Assembly: GCF_002261335.1 (NCBI RefSeq)
Contig: NZ_NEVL01000003.1
Coordinates: forward strand, 992,001-1,056,000
Length of the DNA: 64,000 nucleotides
Reading direction: 5' to 3'
Source: Bordetella genomosp. 1
GTDB taxonomy: Bacteria; Pseudomonadota; Gammaproteobacteria; Burkholderiales; Burkholderiaceae_B
The position numbers were made by a program, and so were the translations under genes. Shown one piece after another: positions 49,602 to 58,666 of this stretch; positions within the stretch are counted from its first letter, which is position 1; each line of letters starts with the position of its first letter. The notes under the pieces were generated by a model. That model was not told where the DNA came from, searched no databases, and saw nothing but the letters and a program-made list of their open reading frames with translations.

Positions 49602-50266
49602 TGAACCGCGACTGGAAACAATACATTCCCGACTTCTGGGACGCCCTGGGCCAGACGCTCTACATGACCGCCCTGTCCGGCGTGCTCGTCATCACCCTGG
49701 GCATCACCATCGGGCTGGTGCTGTATCTCACCGCGCCGAACTCCTGGAAGCCCAACGCCGCGATCTATCACACGGTCAACACCATCGTGAACGTGGGCCG
49801 CTCGATCCCGTTCATCATCATGATCGTGATCCTGATCCCCGTGACCCGCATCGTCGTGGGCACGCCGCTCGGCCCGGCCGCCGCGCTGGTGCCGCTCACC
49901 ATCGGCTTCACGCCTTTCTTCTCGCGCCTGATCGAGAGCAATCTGCGCGAGCTCGACCAGGGCCGCATCGAGGCGGCCAAGGTGATCGGAGTGACCACGC
50001 CGCAGTTCATCTTCCGCATCCTGCTGCCCGAATCGCTGTCCGGCATCATCGGCTCGGCCACCATCATCCTGGTGGGCCTGGTGGAAGGCACCGCGGTGGC
50101 CGGCGCGATCGGCGCGGGCGGCGTGGGCGACTTCGCCCTGAACTACGGCTACCAGCGCTGGTTTACCGAGCTCATCGTGATCGCGGTCGTCGCGATGGTG
50201 CTGATCGTGCAGACCATCCAGATCAGCGGCGACCTGTGGATCCGGCTGCGCCGGCACAAGCGCTGA
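49601..50266 (+). CDS. Methionine-type ABC importer permease (MetI-like)
   Basis: Inner-membrane permease of 221 aa with five to six helices. It contains the DctQ-free BPD_transp_1 fold and the ATPase-coupling EAA loop (EAAKVIGVTTPQFIFRILLPES) near residues 125-147, and GLVEGTAVAGAIGAGGVG, a MetI hallmark. Its ATG shares one base with the ATPase stop, and the binding-protein gene follows 32 bp later. Confidence 0.92.
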   Translation: MNRDWKQYIPDFWDALGQTLYMTALSGVLVITLGITIGLVLYLTAPNSWKPNAAIYHTVNTIVNVGRSIPFIIMIVILIPVTRIVVGTPLGPAAALVPLTIGFTPFFSRLIESNLRELDQGRIEAAKVIGVTTPQFIFRILLPESLSGIIGSATIILVGLVEGTAVAGAIGAGGVGDFALNYGYQRWFTELIVIAVVAMVLIVQTIQISGDLWIRLRRHKR

Positions 50267-50298
50267 ACCTCCCCTCGTTCCTCCCAGAAGGCAGTCTC

Positions 50299-51183
50299 AT
50301 GCAACACGCCCGTCCGCAACGCCCCGCACACCGCCTGCTCGCGGCCCTGTCCGTCTCGCTCGGCCTGATCGGCGCCCCCGCGCTGGCCGCGCAAGACACC
50401 ACCACCAAGGTCCCAAGCGAACCGCTCAGGATCTACGTGACGCCCACGCCGCAGGGCGACGTGCTGCGCTACGTGCAGAAGCTCGCCGACCAAAACGGCA
50501 ACGGCCTGAAGCTGCGCGTGATCGAAAGCAGCCAGGGCCTGGACTCGAACCAGCTCGTGCTCAAGGGCGACGTCGATGCCAACCTGATCCAGCACCGGCC
50601 CTTCTTCAACTCGTGGATCGCGGCGCATCCCGAGGGTCGCGACAAGCTGGTGAACGTGGCCACGCTGCTGGTGAATGTGTTCGGGCTGTACTCGTCGAAG
50701 TACAAGTCGCTCGAGGACATCCCGGAAGGGGCATCGTTTCTGGTGCCGAACGAGCAGACCAACCTGCCGCGCGCGCTCTTCATCCTGCAGAACGCGGGCC
50801 TGATCAAGCTCAACCACGGCAGCTCCGACGGCTCCGCGGCCGCGGTGGCCATCGACGAGAAAAGCATCGTCGAGAACCCGAAGAGGTTCAAGTTCATCCC
50901 CACCGAGACGCGCCTGCGCGCCAAGTCGCTGCCCGACGTCGAGGCCTCGTTCATCAACGGCGACATCGCCCTGACCCACGACATCGACCCCGCCTCGGCC
51001 CTCGCCCTCGAAGACAAGCAGGGCAACCCCTATGCCAACGTGCTGACCACGCGCCGCGAGCTGGTGGGCGACCCGCGCATCCAGCTGCTGGTCACCTACC
51101 TCACCGGCGACAAGGTGGCCGCCTACATCAACGAAAACTACAAGGGCTTCATCGTGCCGGTGCAGCAGCGCCTGGTGCCCTGA
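50299..51183 (+). CDS. NLPA/MetQ family substrate-binding protein
   Basis: Periplasmic receptor of 294 aa of the NLPA lipoprotein family. The signal peptide ends at ALA-A (residue about 32), and there is no lipobox cysteine, so it is probably soluble rather than lipid-anchored. Family segments: LRIYVTPTPQGDVLRYV, GDVDANLIQHRPFFNSW and SFLVPNEQTNLPRAL. The start ATG follows AGAAGGCAGTCTC. It completes the importer and precedes two flavin monooxygenase genes. Confidence 0.92.
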   Translation: MQHARPQRPAHRLLAALSVSLGLIGAPALAAQDTTTKVPSEPLRIYVTPTPQGDVLRYVQKLADQNGNGLKLRVIESSQGLDSNQLVLKGDVDANLIQHRPFFNSWIAAHPEGRDKLVNVATLLVNVFGLYSSKYKSLEDIPEGASFLVPNEQTNLPRALFILQNAGLIKLNHGSSDGSAAAVAIDEKSIVENPKRFKFIPTETRLRAKSLPDVEASFINGDIALTHDIDPASALALEDKQGNPYANVLTTRRELVGDPRIQLLVTYLTGDKVAAYINENYKGFIVPVQQRLVP

Positions 51184-51215
51184 GCGCCTTCTTCTCACTC
51201 GCCCCAGGTGAACCG

Positions 51216-52538
51216 ATGAGCGCACAGCCTCCCCGACAGCTGCATCTGAACGTCAACGCCTGGCTGCAGGGCTTCGTGCCCTCGGCCTGGCGCGTGCCCG
51301 AAAACGACCCGCGCGGCTTCGTCGACGTGCAGCACTACATCCGCGTGGCGCAGGCGGCCGAAGCCGGCAAGTTCGACGCCATCTTCCTGGCCGACTCGGT
51401 CTCGACCGACGGCCTGGCGACCGGCCCGGTCACGGCGCTCGAACCCACGGTCGTGCTGGCCGCCGTGGCGGGCGCCACCCGCAACCTGGGGCTCATCGCC
51501 ACCGCCTCCACCAGCTACAACGAGCCCTACAACATCGCGCGCCGCTTCGCCTCGCTCGACCACGTGAGCGGCGGCCGCGCGGGCTGGAACGTGGTCACCA
51601 CCGCCGACGGCCTGTCGGCCAAGGCCTATGGCCGCGACGCCGTGCCCGACCACGCGGAGCGCTACCGCCGCGCCGGCGAGTTCACCCAGATCGTGAAGGA
51701 TCTCTGGAACAGCTGGGACGACGACGCCATCGTCGGCGACGCCGCCAGCGGCCAGTTCGTCGACACGGACAAGCTGCATCCGGTGCGCCACCAGGGCGAG
51801 TTCTATTCCGTGCAGGCCGTGCTGAACCAGCCGCGCTCGCCGCAGGGCCATCCGGTGCTGCTGCAGGCCGGCGGCTCGCAGGACGGCCGCGCGCTGGCCG
51901 CCCGCCACGCGGAGGCGGTGTTCTCGGCCTCGCAATCGTTCGACGAGGCCGTCGCCTATGCGCGCGAGCTCAAGGCGGGCGCCGAGGCCCTGGGCCGCGC
52001 CCCCGGCAGCCTGAAGGTGTTTCCCGGGCTGGGCGTCTTCCTGGGCGGCACCGAGGCCGAGGCGCGCCAGCGCCACCGCGAGCTGATCGAGCTGGTGCCG
52101 GTGGAACACAGCCTGCGGCGCCTGGCCGGCCGGCTGGGTGTGCCGCCCGAGCTGCTGCATCTCGACCGCCCGCTGCCACAGGACCTGCCGCTGCCCAACA
52201 ACGGCAACGGCGGCCACACCTTCTTCCGAGCGATCCTGGCGCGCTCGCGCGAACACGGCTACACGCTGCGCCAGCTGCTGCAGAACATGGCCGGCGGCGG
52301 CGGCCACCGCGAGATCGTCGGCACGCCGGAACAGGTGGCCGACGATATCGAACACTGGTTCCGCGGCGGCGCCGCCGACGGCTTCAACCTCATGCCGGGC
52401 CTGCTGCCCAGCGGCCTCATCGAGTTCGTCGAACACGTGGTGCCGATCCTCCAGCGCCGCGGCCTGTTCCGGCGCGACTACGAGGGCAGCACGCTGCGCC
52501 AGCACCTCGGCCTGCCCGTGCCGATCCCGGCGCGCTGA
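51216..52538 (+). CDS. LLM-class FMNH2-dependent monooxygenase (NtaA/SnaA/DszA family)
   Basis: Luciferase-like monooxygenase of 440 aa using reduced FMN supplied by a separate reductase. NtaA/SnaA/DszA family landmarks: FDAIFLADS, NEPYNIARRFASLDHVSGGRAGWNVVTT (split over residues 108-137) and a late FRGGAADGFNLMPG. Such enzymes cleave C-S or C-N bonds in sulfones, sulfonates or chelators. Located directly after the MetNIQ-type importer; the adjacent gene encodes a paralogue. No flavin reductase is in this cluster, so reduced FMN must come from elsewhere. Confidence 0.9.
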   Translation: MSAQPPRQLHLNVNAWLQGFVPSAWRVPENDPRGFVDVQHYIRVAQAAEAGKFDAIFLADSVSTDGLATGPVTALEPTVVLAAVAGATRNLGLIATASTSYNEPYNIARRFASLDHVSGGRAGWNVVTTADGLSAKAYGRDAVPDHAERYRRAGEFTQIVKDLWNSWDDDAIVGDAASGQFVDTDKLHPVRHQGEFYSVQAVLNQPRSPQGHPVLLQAGGSQDGRALAARHAEAVFSASQSFDEAVAYARELKAGAEALGRAPGSLKVFPGLGVFLGGTEAEARQRHRELIELVPVEHSLRRLAGRLGVPPELLHLDRPLPQDLPLPNNGNGGHTFFRAILARSREHGYTLRQLLQNMAGGGGHREIVGTPEQVADDIEHWFRGGAADGFNLMPGLLPSGLIEFVEHVVPILQRRGLFRRDYEGSTLRQHLGLPVPIPAR

Positions 52539-52560
52539 CCCCACCCCTTTCGGACTCCCC

Positions 52561-53880
52561 ATGACGCAACCGCAACGCCAATTCAGCCTGGGCGCCTTCC
52601 TGATGCAGACCGGCCATCACATCGCCGGCTGGCGCCATCCGGAGGCCCAGGCCGACGCCGGCAGCAACTTCCGCCATTACGTCGACCTGGCCCGGCAGGC
52701 CGAGGCCGCCAAGTTCGACGCCATCTTTCTGTCGGACTCCTCGGGCATCCGCAGCACCCATCTGCCCTCGCTGGGCCGCACCGCGCGCAGCGACTTCTTC
52801 GAGCCGGTGACCCTGTTGTCGGCGCTGGCCGCCGTGACCGAGCGCATCGGCCTGATCGCCACCGTCTCGACCTCGTTCCACGAGCCCTACAACGTGGCGC
52901 GCAAGTTCGCCTCGCTCGACCAGATCTCGGGCGGGCGCGCCGGCTGGAACCTGGTCACCTCGAGCGGCTCGACCGAGGCCCAGAACTTCAACCACGACTC
53001 CCTGCCCGAGCACGCCGAGCGCTACGCGCGCGCCCGCGAGTTCCACGACGTGGTGCTGGGCCTGTGGGACAGCTGGCGGGAAGACAGCTTCCCGCGCGAC
53101 AAGCGCAGCGGCATCTATCTCGACACCGACACGCTGCGCGTGTTGAATCACCGCGGCGAACACTTCCAGGTGCGCGGGCCGCTCAACGTGAATCGCTCGC
53201 CGCAGGGCCGGCCGGTGGTCGTGCAGGCCGGCGCCTCCGAGGCCGGCCGCGACCTGGCGGCGCGCACGGCCGAGGTCATCTTCGTCGCGCACCAGACCTT
53301 CGAGGAAGCGCGCGCGTTCTACGCCGACATCAAGGGCCGGCTGCCGGCCCACGGGCGCCGGCCCGAGGACGTGCGGATCATGCCGGGCATCTTCCCGGTG
53401 GTGGGCCGCACCCAGGCCGAGGCCGAAGAAAAGTTCGAGCAGCTGCAGTCGCTGGTCGATCCGGTGGTGGGCGTCGCCCTGCTCTCCACGGTGATCGGCG
53501 GCGTCGACCTCAGCGGCCTGGACGTGGACGGCCCGATCCCCGCGCTGCCCGAGACCAACGGCCCGAAGAGCCGCCAGCAGTTGCTGGTGGACCTGGCGCG
53601 GCGCGACCGGCTGAGCATCCGGCAGCTCTACCTGCGCATCGCCGGCGCGCGCGGCCACCAGCAGGTGATCGGCACGCCGCAGACCATCGCCGACCAGCTG
53701 CAGCAGTGGTTCGAGGAAGGCGGGGCCGACGGCTTCAACATCATGGCGCCGTGGTTTCCCGGCGGCCTGACCGACTTCATCGAGCTGGTGCTGCCCGAAC
53801 TGCGCCGGCGCGGCCTGTTCCGCACCGAGTACCAGGGCCGCACGCTGCGCGAGCACCTGGGCCTGGCGCGTCCGTCCTGA
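52561..53880 (+). CDS. LLM-class FMNH2-dependent monooxygenase (second copy)
   Basis: Paralogue of the preceding gene, 439 aa, with FDAIFLSDSSGIRS, FHEPYNVARKFASLDQISGG, LVTSSGS and FEEGGADGFNIMAPW. The N terminus SLGAFLMQTGHHIAGWRHPE is characteristic of the NtaA/SnaA/DszA subgroup. The 22-bp spacing and shared direction indicate one operon. Two related but clearly different oxygenases suggest either two substrates or sequential oxidations of one organosulfur compound. Confidence 0.9.
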   Translation: MTQPQRQFSLGAFLMQTGHHIAGWRHPEAQADAGSNFRHYVDLARQAEAAKFDAIFLSDSSGIRSTHLPSLGRTARSDFFEPVTLLSALAAVTERIGLIATVSTSFHEPYNVARKFASLDQISGGRAGWNLVTSSGSTEAQNFNHDSLPEHAERYARAREFHDVVLGLWDSWREDSFPRDKRSGIYLDTDTLRVLNHRGEHFQVRGPLNVNRSPQGRPVVVQAGASEAGRDLAARTAEVIFVAHQTFEEARAFYADIKGRLPAHGRRPEDVRIMPGIFPVVGRTQAEAEEKFEQLQSLVDPVVGVALLSTVIGGVDLSGLDVDGPIPALPETNGPKSRQQLLVDLARRDRLSIRQLYLRIAGARGHQQVIGTPQTIADQLQQWFEEGGADGFNIMAPWFPGGLTDFIELVLPELRRRGLFRTEYQGRTLREHLGLARPS

Positions 53881-53953
53881 CCACCCGTTTCCACCGCCGT
53901 GCCGCCCGCGGGCAGGCCTGGCGCCCACCTCTTCCCTGACTGCGACATTCCTC

Positions 53954-55213
53954 ATGGCCGACTCCACCCGCATCCCCACGCAAGCCGACACCACGCCCCA
54001 CACGGCCCTCGGCACCCCGCCCAGCGAGCGCTACGAACGGCTGGCGCAGACCTGGCGGCCGATCTTCGCCCGCATCCGCGCCAGCGCGGTCGAGCGCGAC
54101 CTGGCCCACCGCCTGCCGCATGAAGAGCTGGCTTGGCTGCGCGAGACCGGCTTCGCGCGCGTGCGCCTGCCGCACGTGCACGGCGGCGCCAGCGCCACGC
54201 TGCCCGAGTTCTTCGCGCTGCTGATCGAGCTGGGCGCGGCCGACACCAATGTGGTGAACGCGCTGCGCGCGCATTTCGGCTTCGTGGAAGACGTGCTCAC
54301 CGCGCCCGACAGCGCCTGGCAGGCGCGGTGGCTGCGCCAGCTCGGCAGCGGCACGGTGTTCGGCGCCGGGCTGTCGGAGGCCGGTGGCGCCAAGGTCGGC
54401 AGCTTCGCCACCGCGCTCACGCGCGGCCCCGAGGGCCTGCGCCTGAACGGCACCAAGTTCTACACCACCGGTTCGCTGTTCGCCGACCAGATCACCGTGG
54501 CCGCACAGGATGGCGACGAGGTCGTCTATCTCCAGGTGCCGCGCACTGCGCCGGGCGTGGAGGTGGTGGATGACTGGGACGGCTTCGGCCAGGCGCTGAC
54601 CGCCAGCGGCACCACGCACTTTCGCGACGTGAAGATCGAGCCCGACTGGCTGCGCCCCTCGGCGGTGCGCTTTCCGTATGCCGTGGCGTTCTACCAGCTG
54701 GTGCACCTGGCCTCGCTGGCCGGCATCGCGCGCGCGCTGGCCGACGACGTGGCGCTGCGCGTGCGCCAGCGCGACCGCGTCTACAGCCACGGCAACGCCG
54801 CGCGCGTGGCGGAAGACCCGCAGATCCTGCAGGTGGTGGGCCGCATCCAGAGCGCCGCCTACGCCGCGCGCGCCCTCACGCTGCAGGCGGCCGAGGCCAT
54901 CCAGCGCAGCTACGATGCCCACACCGATCCGGCGGCCACCGAGGCGCAGCGCCTGGCGCCGACCACCGCGGCCCACGTCGAGGTCGACCAATCGGTGTCC
55001 GTCATCACGCGCCTGGTGCTGGAGGCGGCCACCGACCTGTTCGACGCGCTGGGCGCCTCGGCCACGCTGCGCACCGCCGGCCTGGACCGCTACTGGCGCA
55101 ACGCCCGCACCATCGCCTCGCACAACCCGCGCGTCTATCGCGAGCGCCAGGTCGGCAGCTACGCGGTCAACGGCACCCCGCCGCCCACCTCGTACCGCGT
55201 CGGCCAGGGCTGA
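53954..55213 (+). CDS. SfnB/DszC-like acyl-CoA dehydrogenase-fold flavoprotein
   Basis: Flavoprotein of 419 aa with the acyl-CoA dehydrogenase fold but without the CoA-dehydrogenase base. It shows RLPHEELAWLRETGFARVRLP, GAGLSEAGGAKVG for flavin contact, and the C-terminal DLFDALGASATLRTAGLDRYWRNARTIASHNP segment typical of SfnB and of the DszC sulfur oxygenases. SfnB-type proteins are produced for growth on organosulfur sources. Last gene of the importer-oxygenase operon, ending before a shared terminator. Confidence 0.88.
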   Translation: MADSTRIPTQADTTPHTALGTPPSERYERLAQTWRPIFARIRASAVERDLAHRLPHEELAWLRETGFARVRLPHVHGGASATLPEFFALLIELGAADTNVVNALRAHFGFVEDVLTAPDSAWQARWLRQLGSGTVFGAGLSEAGGAKVGSFATALTRGPEGLRLNGTKFYTTGSLFADQITVAAQDGDEVVYLQVPRTAPGVEVVDDWDGFGQALTASGTTHFRDVKIEPDWLRPSAVRFPYAVAFYQLVHLASLAGIARALADDVALRVRQRDRVYSHGNAARVAEDPQILQVVGRIQSAAYAARALTLQAAEAIQRSYDAHTDPAATEAQRLAPTTAAHVEVDQSVSVITRLVLEAATDLFDALGASATLRTAGLDRYWRNARTIASHNPRVYRERQVGSYAVNGTPPPTSYRVGQG

Positions 55214-55236
55214 GCCGCGCCCGCGCCATGAAAAGA

Positions 55237-55264
55237 AAGGCGTGCGGGTCGCCCCGCACGCCTT
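55237..55264. terminator. Bidirectional intrinsic terminator
   Basis: GGCGTGCGGG and CCCGCACGCC form a 10-bp stem with a TCGC loop, extended by A-A/T-T pairs. It lies between the convergent SfnB-like and Bug genes. On the minus strand it is followed by TTTCTTTTC, so termination of the Bug operon is well supported; the plus-strand T tract is weak. Confidence 0.7.
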
Positions 55265-55279
55265 GCGCTCACGCCCGCC

Positions 55280-56248
55280 TCACTGCGCGGTGATGTGGTT
55301 GTCCTGGATGAGCTTGGCCCAGGTCGCGAGCTCGCGATCGACGAACTTGCCCAGGTCCTGCGGCCCCATGTAGACCGCGAACCCGCCCTGCTCCTCGATC
55401 TTCTGCCGGTACGCATCGCTCGCGACCACGTGCTTGATCTCGGCGGCCAGCTTGTCGAGCACCGGCTTGGGCGTGCCGGCGGGCGCAAACAGCGCGAACC
55501 ACGATTCGATCTCGTAGCCGGGTAGGCCCGCCTCCTTGGTGGTGGGGACGTCGGGCATCGACGGGTGGCGGCGCGGGCCCGCGTAGGCCAGCGCACGGAT
55601 CTTGCCCGCCTTGACCTGCCCGATCATCGAGGGCGGCGTGGTGATGAACAGATCGACCTGCCCGCTGATGAGATCCTGCACCACCGGCCCCGCGCCCTTG
55701 TAGGGCACGTTGGTGAGCGGCACGCCCGTCTTGTTTCCGAACAGCACGCCGGCGATGTGCTGGATCGAGCCGATGCCCGAAGAGGCGTAGAACAGGCCCT
55801 TCTGGTGGTTCTTGCCATAGGCGATCAGCTCGGTCAGGCTGTGCACCGGCAGCTTGCCGCTGGCGGCAATCACGTGCGGGGCCCGCATCACCAGCGCCAC
55901 CGGCGCGAAGTCGGCCGGCTTCCAGCGTATGTCGGGAAACAAGGCGGGGTTGCCGACGTGATAGCCGGAGTACTGCAGCAGCAGCGTGTAGCCGTCGGCC
56001 GGCGCGCGCGCCACCTCTTCGGTGCCGATGTTGCCGCTCGCGCCGGGCTTGTTTTCCACCACCACGGCCTGGCCGAGATCGCGCGTCATCTGGTCGGCGA
56101 GCAGCCGCGCCACGATATCGGTGGAGCCGGCCGGCGCGCTGGGCACCACCAGCTTGACCGGCCGTTCGGGATACGTGGCCGCCGCCAGCGCCGGGGCGCT
56201 CGCGGCCAGCCCGAGCGCCAACAGCGCCGTGATTCGCATGGTTCTCAT
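55280..56248 (-). CDS. Bug/TctC-family periplasmic solute-binding receptor
   Basis: Receptor of 322 aa, last gene of the minus-strand operon with the SAF oxidoreductase. Signal MRTMRITALLALGLAASAPA, cleavage after ALA-A; ligand loops VPSAPAGSTDIVAR (PAG in place of PGG) and APADGYTLLLQ. ATG 56248 is preferred over 56239 because GGAG lies 7 bases before it. Probably binds the acid metabolised by the upstream dehydrogenases. Confidence 0.92.
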   Translation of the reverse strand: MRTMRITALLALGLAASAPALAAATYPERPVKLVVPSAPAGSTDIVARLLADQMTRDLGQAVVVENKPGASGNIGTEEVARAPADGYTLLLQYSGYHVGNPALFPDIRWKPADFAPVALVMRAPHVIAASGKLPVHSLTELIAYGKNHQKGLFYASSGIGSIQHIAGVLFGNKTGVPLTNVPYKGAGPVVQDLISGQVDLFITTPPSMIGQVKAGKIRALAYAGPRRHPSMPDVPTTKEAGLPGYEIESWFALFAPAGTPKPVLDKLAAEIKHVVASDAYRQKIEEQGGFAVYMGPQDLGKFVDRELATWAKLIQDNHITAQ

Positions 56249-56313
56249 GGGTTGTCTCCTGTGCTGGATTGAGGTCTTGTTGCCGCCGTGGGCGGTGACC
56301 CGCCCCGGATCCG

Positions 56314-57660
56314 TTACGCGCTGGCCGTGAAGGTTTGCTCCATTTCGCGGCGCAGCCGGTATGCAGTGAGGGTGTCGTCGACCAGCACGTCGTCCCAGGT
56401 GAGGGGCTGGTCCTTGGCGACGGGCCGCAGCAGGCGCATGCCATGCGCCAGGCCCAGCGGCAGATAGCGGCGCGCGAGCGAGGCGCTCGCGGGCGCCAGC
56501 TTGCCGTAGACGGCGTAGCCGCCCTCGCCGTCGAGCATCTCGCCTTCGCGCAGGGCCCGCTTGGTGGTGGCCACCACGTCGGCATGGAAGCCGCGCGCGA
56601 CACCGGTGGGCTCGCCGCGCAGCCCCACGCTGGCCACCGAAATGCCCAGCTCCAGGCCGATCAGGTGCCACTTCTTGTACTGGACCATGTTGCGCCCGCC
56701 GGGATCGGTGAACACCTGGTATTCCTTGAAGCAGCGCTGGATGTAGTCGGTGGTGGCCTCGACGCAGACCCACACGCCCTTGCGGAGGTCGTATCCCACC
56801 GGCGTGCCGTCGGCGCGCAGCGACGACACCACTTCCACCATGCCCTTGCGCTCCAGCACCCCGCCCTCGCTGCGCAGCCGCATCACCGCGGGGATCTCCT
56901 CGACCGAGGCCGGCGGAAAGCGCAGGCCCTCCGAGGGCGCCGCCAGCCCGCAGGCGTTGGCGATCGCCGCGCTCTCGATCGCCGGCTTGCTGCCGTCGAG
57001 AAAGGCGTTGAACATCTTGGGATTCATGCCGCCCTCGCGGGCCTGCTCGGCCGACACGCCCCAGTGCTCCCACACGGTGTCGGGCGTGGACTCGCGGAAC
57101 TGCGGCAGCCACTTGTGGCCACGGCCGGCCGCCATGATCGGAAAGCCGCAGGCGCGCGCCCAGTCGACCAGCTCGCAGGCCAGCGCCGGCTGGTCGCCGT
57201 AGGCCATCGAATACACGACGCCCGCCTCGCGCGCCCGCTGCGCCAGCGCGGGGCCGCAGAACGCGTCGGCCTCGACCGTCACGTTGATCACCGGCTTGCC
57301 CTCGCGAAACGCGGCCAGGCAGTGCTCGACGGCCGCGGCCGGGTTGCCGGTGCATTCGATCACGATGTCCACGGCCGGATGCGCCACCAGCGCGTGCCAG
57401 TCGTCGCCGACGTGGGTGGTGCCCATGCGCAGCGCCTCGTCGATCGAGCGGGCCTGCGCGCGGCCCGCGTCCCAGCCGATGCGCGCCAGGTTGGCATGCG
57501 CGTTGGCGGGCGAGAGGTCGGCGATGGCGACCACGTGCACGCCCGGCGTGCGCGGCGCCTGCGCCAGATACATGGAGCCGAACTTGCCCGCGCCGATCAG
57601 GCCCACGCGCAGCGGTTTGCCCTGGTCGGCCCGGGCGGCGAGCTGGAGATGAAAGTTCAT
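56314..57660 (-). CDS. SAF-domain NAD(P)-dependent oxidoreductase (homoserine dehydrogenase-like)
   Basis: Oxidoreductase of 448 aa resembling COG4091. The N-terminal Rossmann domain has LRVGLIGAGKFGSMYLAQ (18-35) and VDIVIECTGNPAAAVEHC; the middle part contains the conserved GMNPKMFNAFLDGSKPAIES; the C terminus (from about 380) resembles an SAF domain (LPLGLAHGMRLLRPVAKDQPLTWDDV). Family members are annotated as predicted homoserine dehydrogenases and their substrates are mostly unknown; the operon context suggests a hydroxy acid. The frame continues upstream of MNFHLQLAARAD without family similarity. Confidence 0.82.
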   Translation of the reverse strand: MNFHLQLAARADQGKPLRVGLIGAGKFGSMYLAQAPRTPGVHVVAIADLSPANAHANLARIGWDAGRAQARSIDEALRMGTTHVGDDWHALVAHPAVDIVIECTGNPAAAVEHCLAAFREGKPVINVTVEADAFCGPALAQRAREAGVVYSMAYGDQPALACELVDWARACGFPIMAAGRGHKWLPQFRESTPDTVWEHWGVSAEQAREGGMNPKMFNAFLDGSKPAIESAAIANACGLAAPSEGLRFPPASVEEIPAVMRLRSEGGVLERKGMVEVVSSLRADGTPVGYDLRKGVWVCVEATTDYIQRCFKEYQVFTDPGGRNMVQYKKWHLIGLELGISVASVGLRGEPTGVARGFHADVVATTKRALREGEMLDGEGGYAVYGKLAPASASLARRYLPLGLAHGMRLLRPVAKDQPLTWDDVLVDDTLTAYRLRREMEQTFTASA

Positions 57661-57754
57661 GTTGAAGGTCGTCGTAGTGAGTCGGATGTGGGCCCGCGCC
57701 GCTGCGCGAGCCGGAGGAAAGCGCCTGGGTCGTGCAAGAATGGCCGCGGCGTCG

Positions 57755-58666
57755 TCAGCCCCCGCCGTCAGCAATGCGAAATCGGACGTCGAGCAAGGCC
57801 TCGAACACGCGGATCATGGCGCCCTTGTCTTCCTTGCCGTGCCCGGCGCGCAGCGCCATCTGGTAGGTGGCCGTCGCGGCGGCCAGCACCGGCATCGGCA
57901 CGGTGCGCGCGGCGCCCAGCTCGGCCGCGCTCACCAGGTCCTTGTAGGCCGCCGCCAGCGGATAGCCGTCGCTGAAGTGGCCGCGCAGGATGCGCGGCAG
58001 GAAGAACTCGGAGGCGTAGCTGCGGCCGGTGCCGCCATTCACCACGGCCGCCGTGCTCGCGGGATCCAGCCCCAGGCTCGCCGCCATGGGCAGGATCTCG
58101 GCCAGGGCGGCGCAGTTGATGTCGAACAACAGCTGATTGACGAGCTTGGCGAGCTGGCCGCAGCCGGCCGGGCCCATGTGCAGGATCTGCTCGCCCATGC
58201 GCGCCAGCCAGGGCCGGGCCGCGTCGAAGGTGTCGGCCGCGCCGCCGCACATGATGGTGAGCGTGCCGGCCTCGGCGCGCGCCTGCATGCCCGACACCGG
58301 CGCGTCGAGAAAGCCGATGCCGGCCTGCGCCAGCCGCGCGTGGATCGCCAGCGTGGCGCCGTGCGCGATGGTGCTGGTGTCCACCACGATCGCGCCGGCC
58401 GTCAGCGCCTCGGCCAGACCGCCCGGGGCGAACAGCACCTGCTCGACCGCCGCCGTGTCGGGCAGGCACAGGAACACCAGCCGCGCGGCCGCCATGCCCG
58501 CGGGACCCTCGGCCACGCGGGCGCCCTGCGCGCGCAACGCGGCGCAGGCGTCGGGCCTGCGCGACCAGATCAGCAGCTCCGTGTCGTCGCCCAGCAGGTT
58601 GCGCGCCATGGGCCCGCCCATCTGGCCCAGGCCGATGAAGCCGAGCGTGGTGCGCGCCCCGCTCAT
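57755..58666 (-). CDS. Beta-hydroxyacid dehydrogenase (3-hydroxyisobutyrate dehydrogenase family)
   Basis: NAD(P)-dependent dehydrogenase of 303 aa. Cofactor motif GFIGLGQMGGPMA at 9-21, substrate motif DAPVSG at 121-126 and the catalytic lysine K174 in GCGQLAKLVNQL. Members oxidise 3-hydroxyisobutyrate, tartronate semialdehyde (reverse), L-threonate (LtnD) and similar hydroxy acids. Its start overlaps the VOC stop (ATGA). Together with the SAF oxidoreductase it suggests two successive oxidations of a hydroxy acid bound by the Bug receptor. Confidence 0.9.
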   Translation of the reverse strand: MSGARTTLGFIGLGQMGGPMARNLLGDDTELLIWSRRPDACAALRAQGARVAEGPAGMAAARLVFLCLPDTAAVEQVLFAPGGLAEALTAGAIVVDTSTIAHGATLAIHARLAQAGIGFLDAPVSGMQARAEAGTLTIMCGGAADTFDAARPWLARMGEQILHMGPAGCGQLAKLVNQLLFDINCAALAEILPMAASLGLDPASTAAVVNGGTGRSYASEFFLPRILRGHFSDGYPLAAAYKDLVSAAELGAARTVPMPVLAAATATYQMALRAGHGKEDKGAMIRVFEALLDVRFRIADGGG

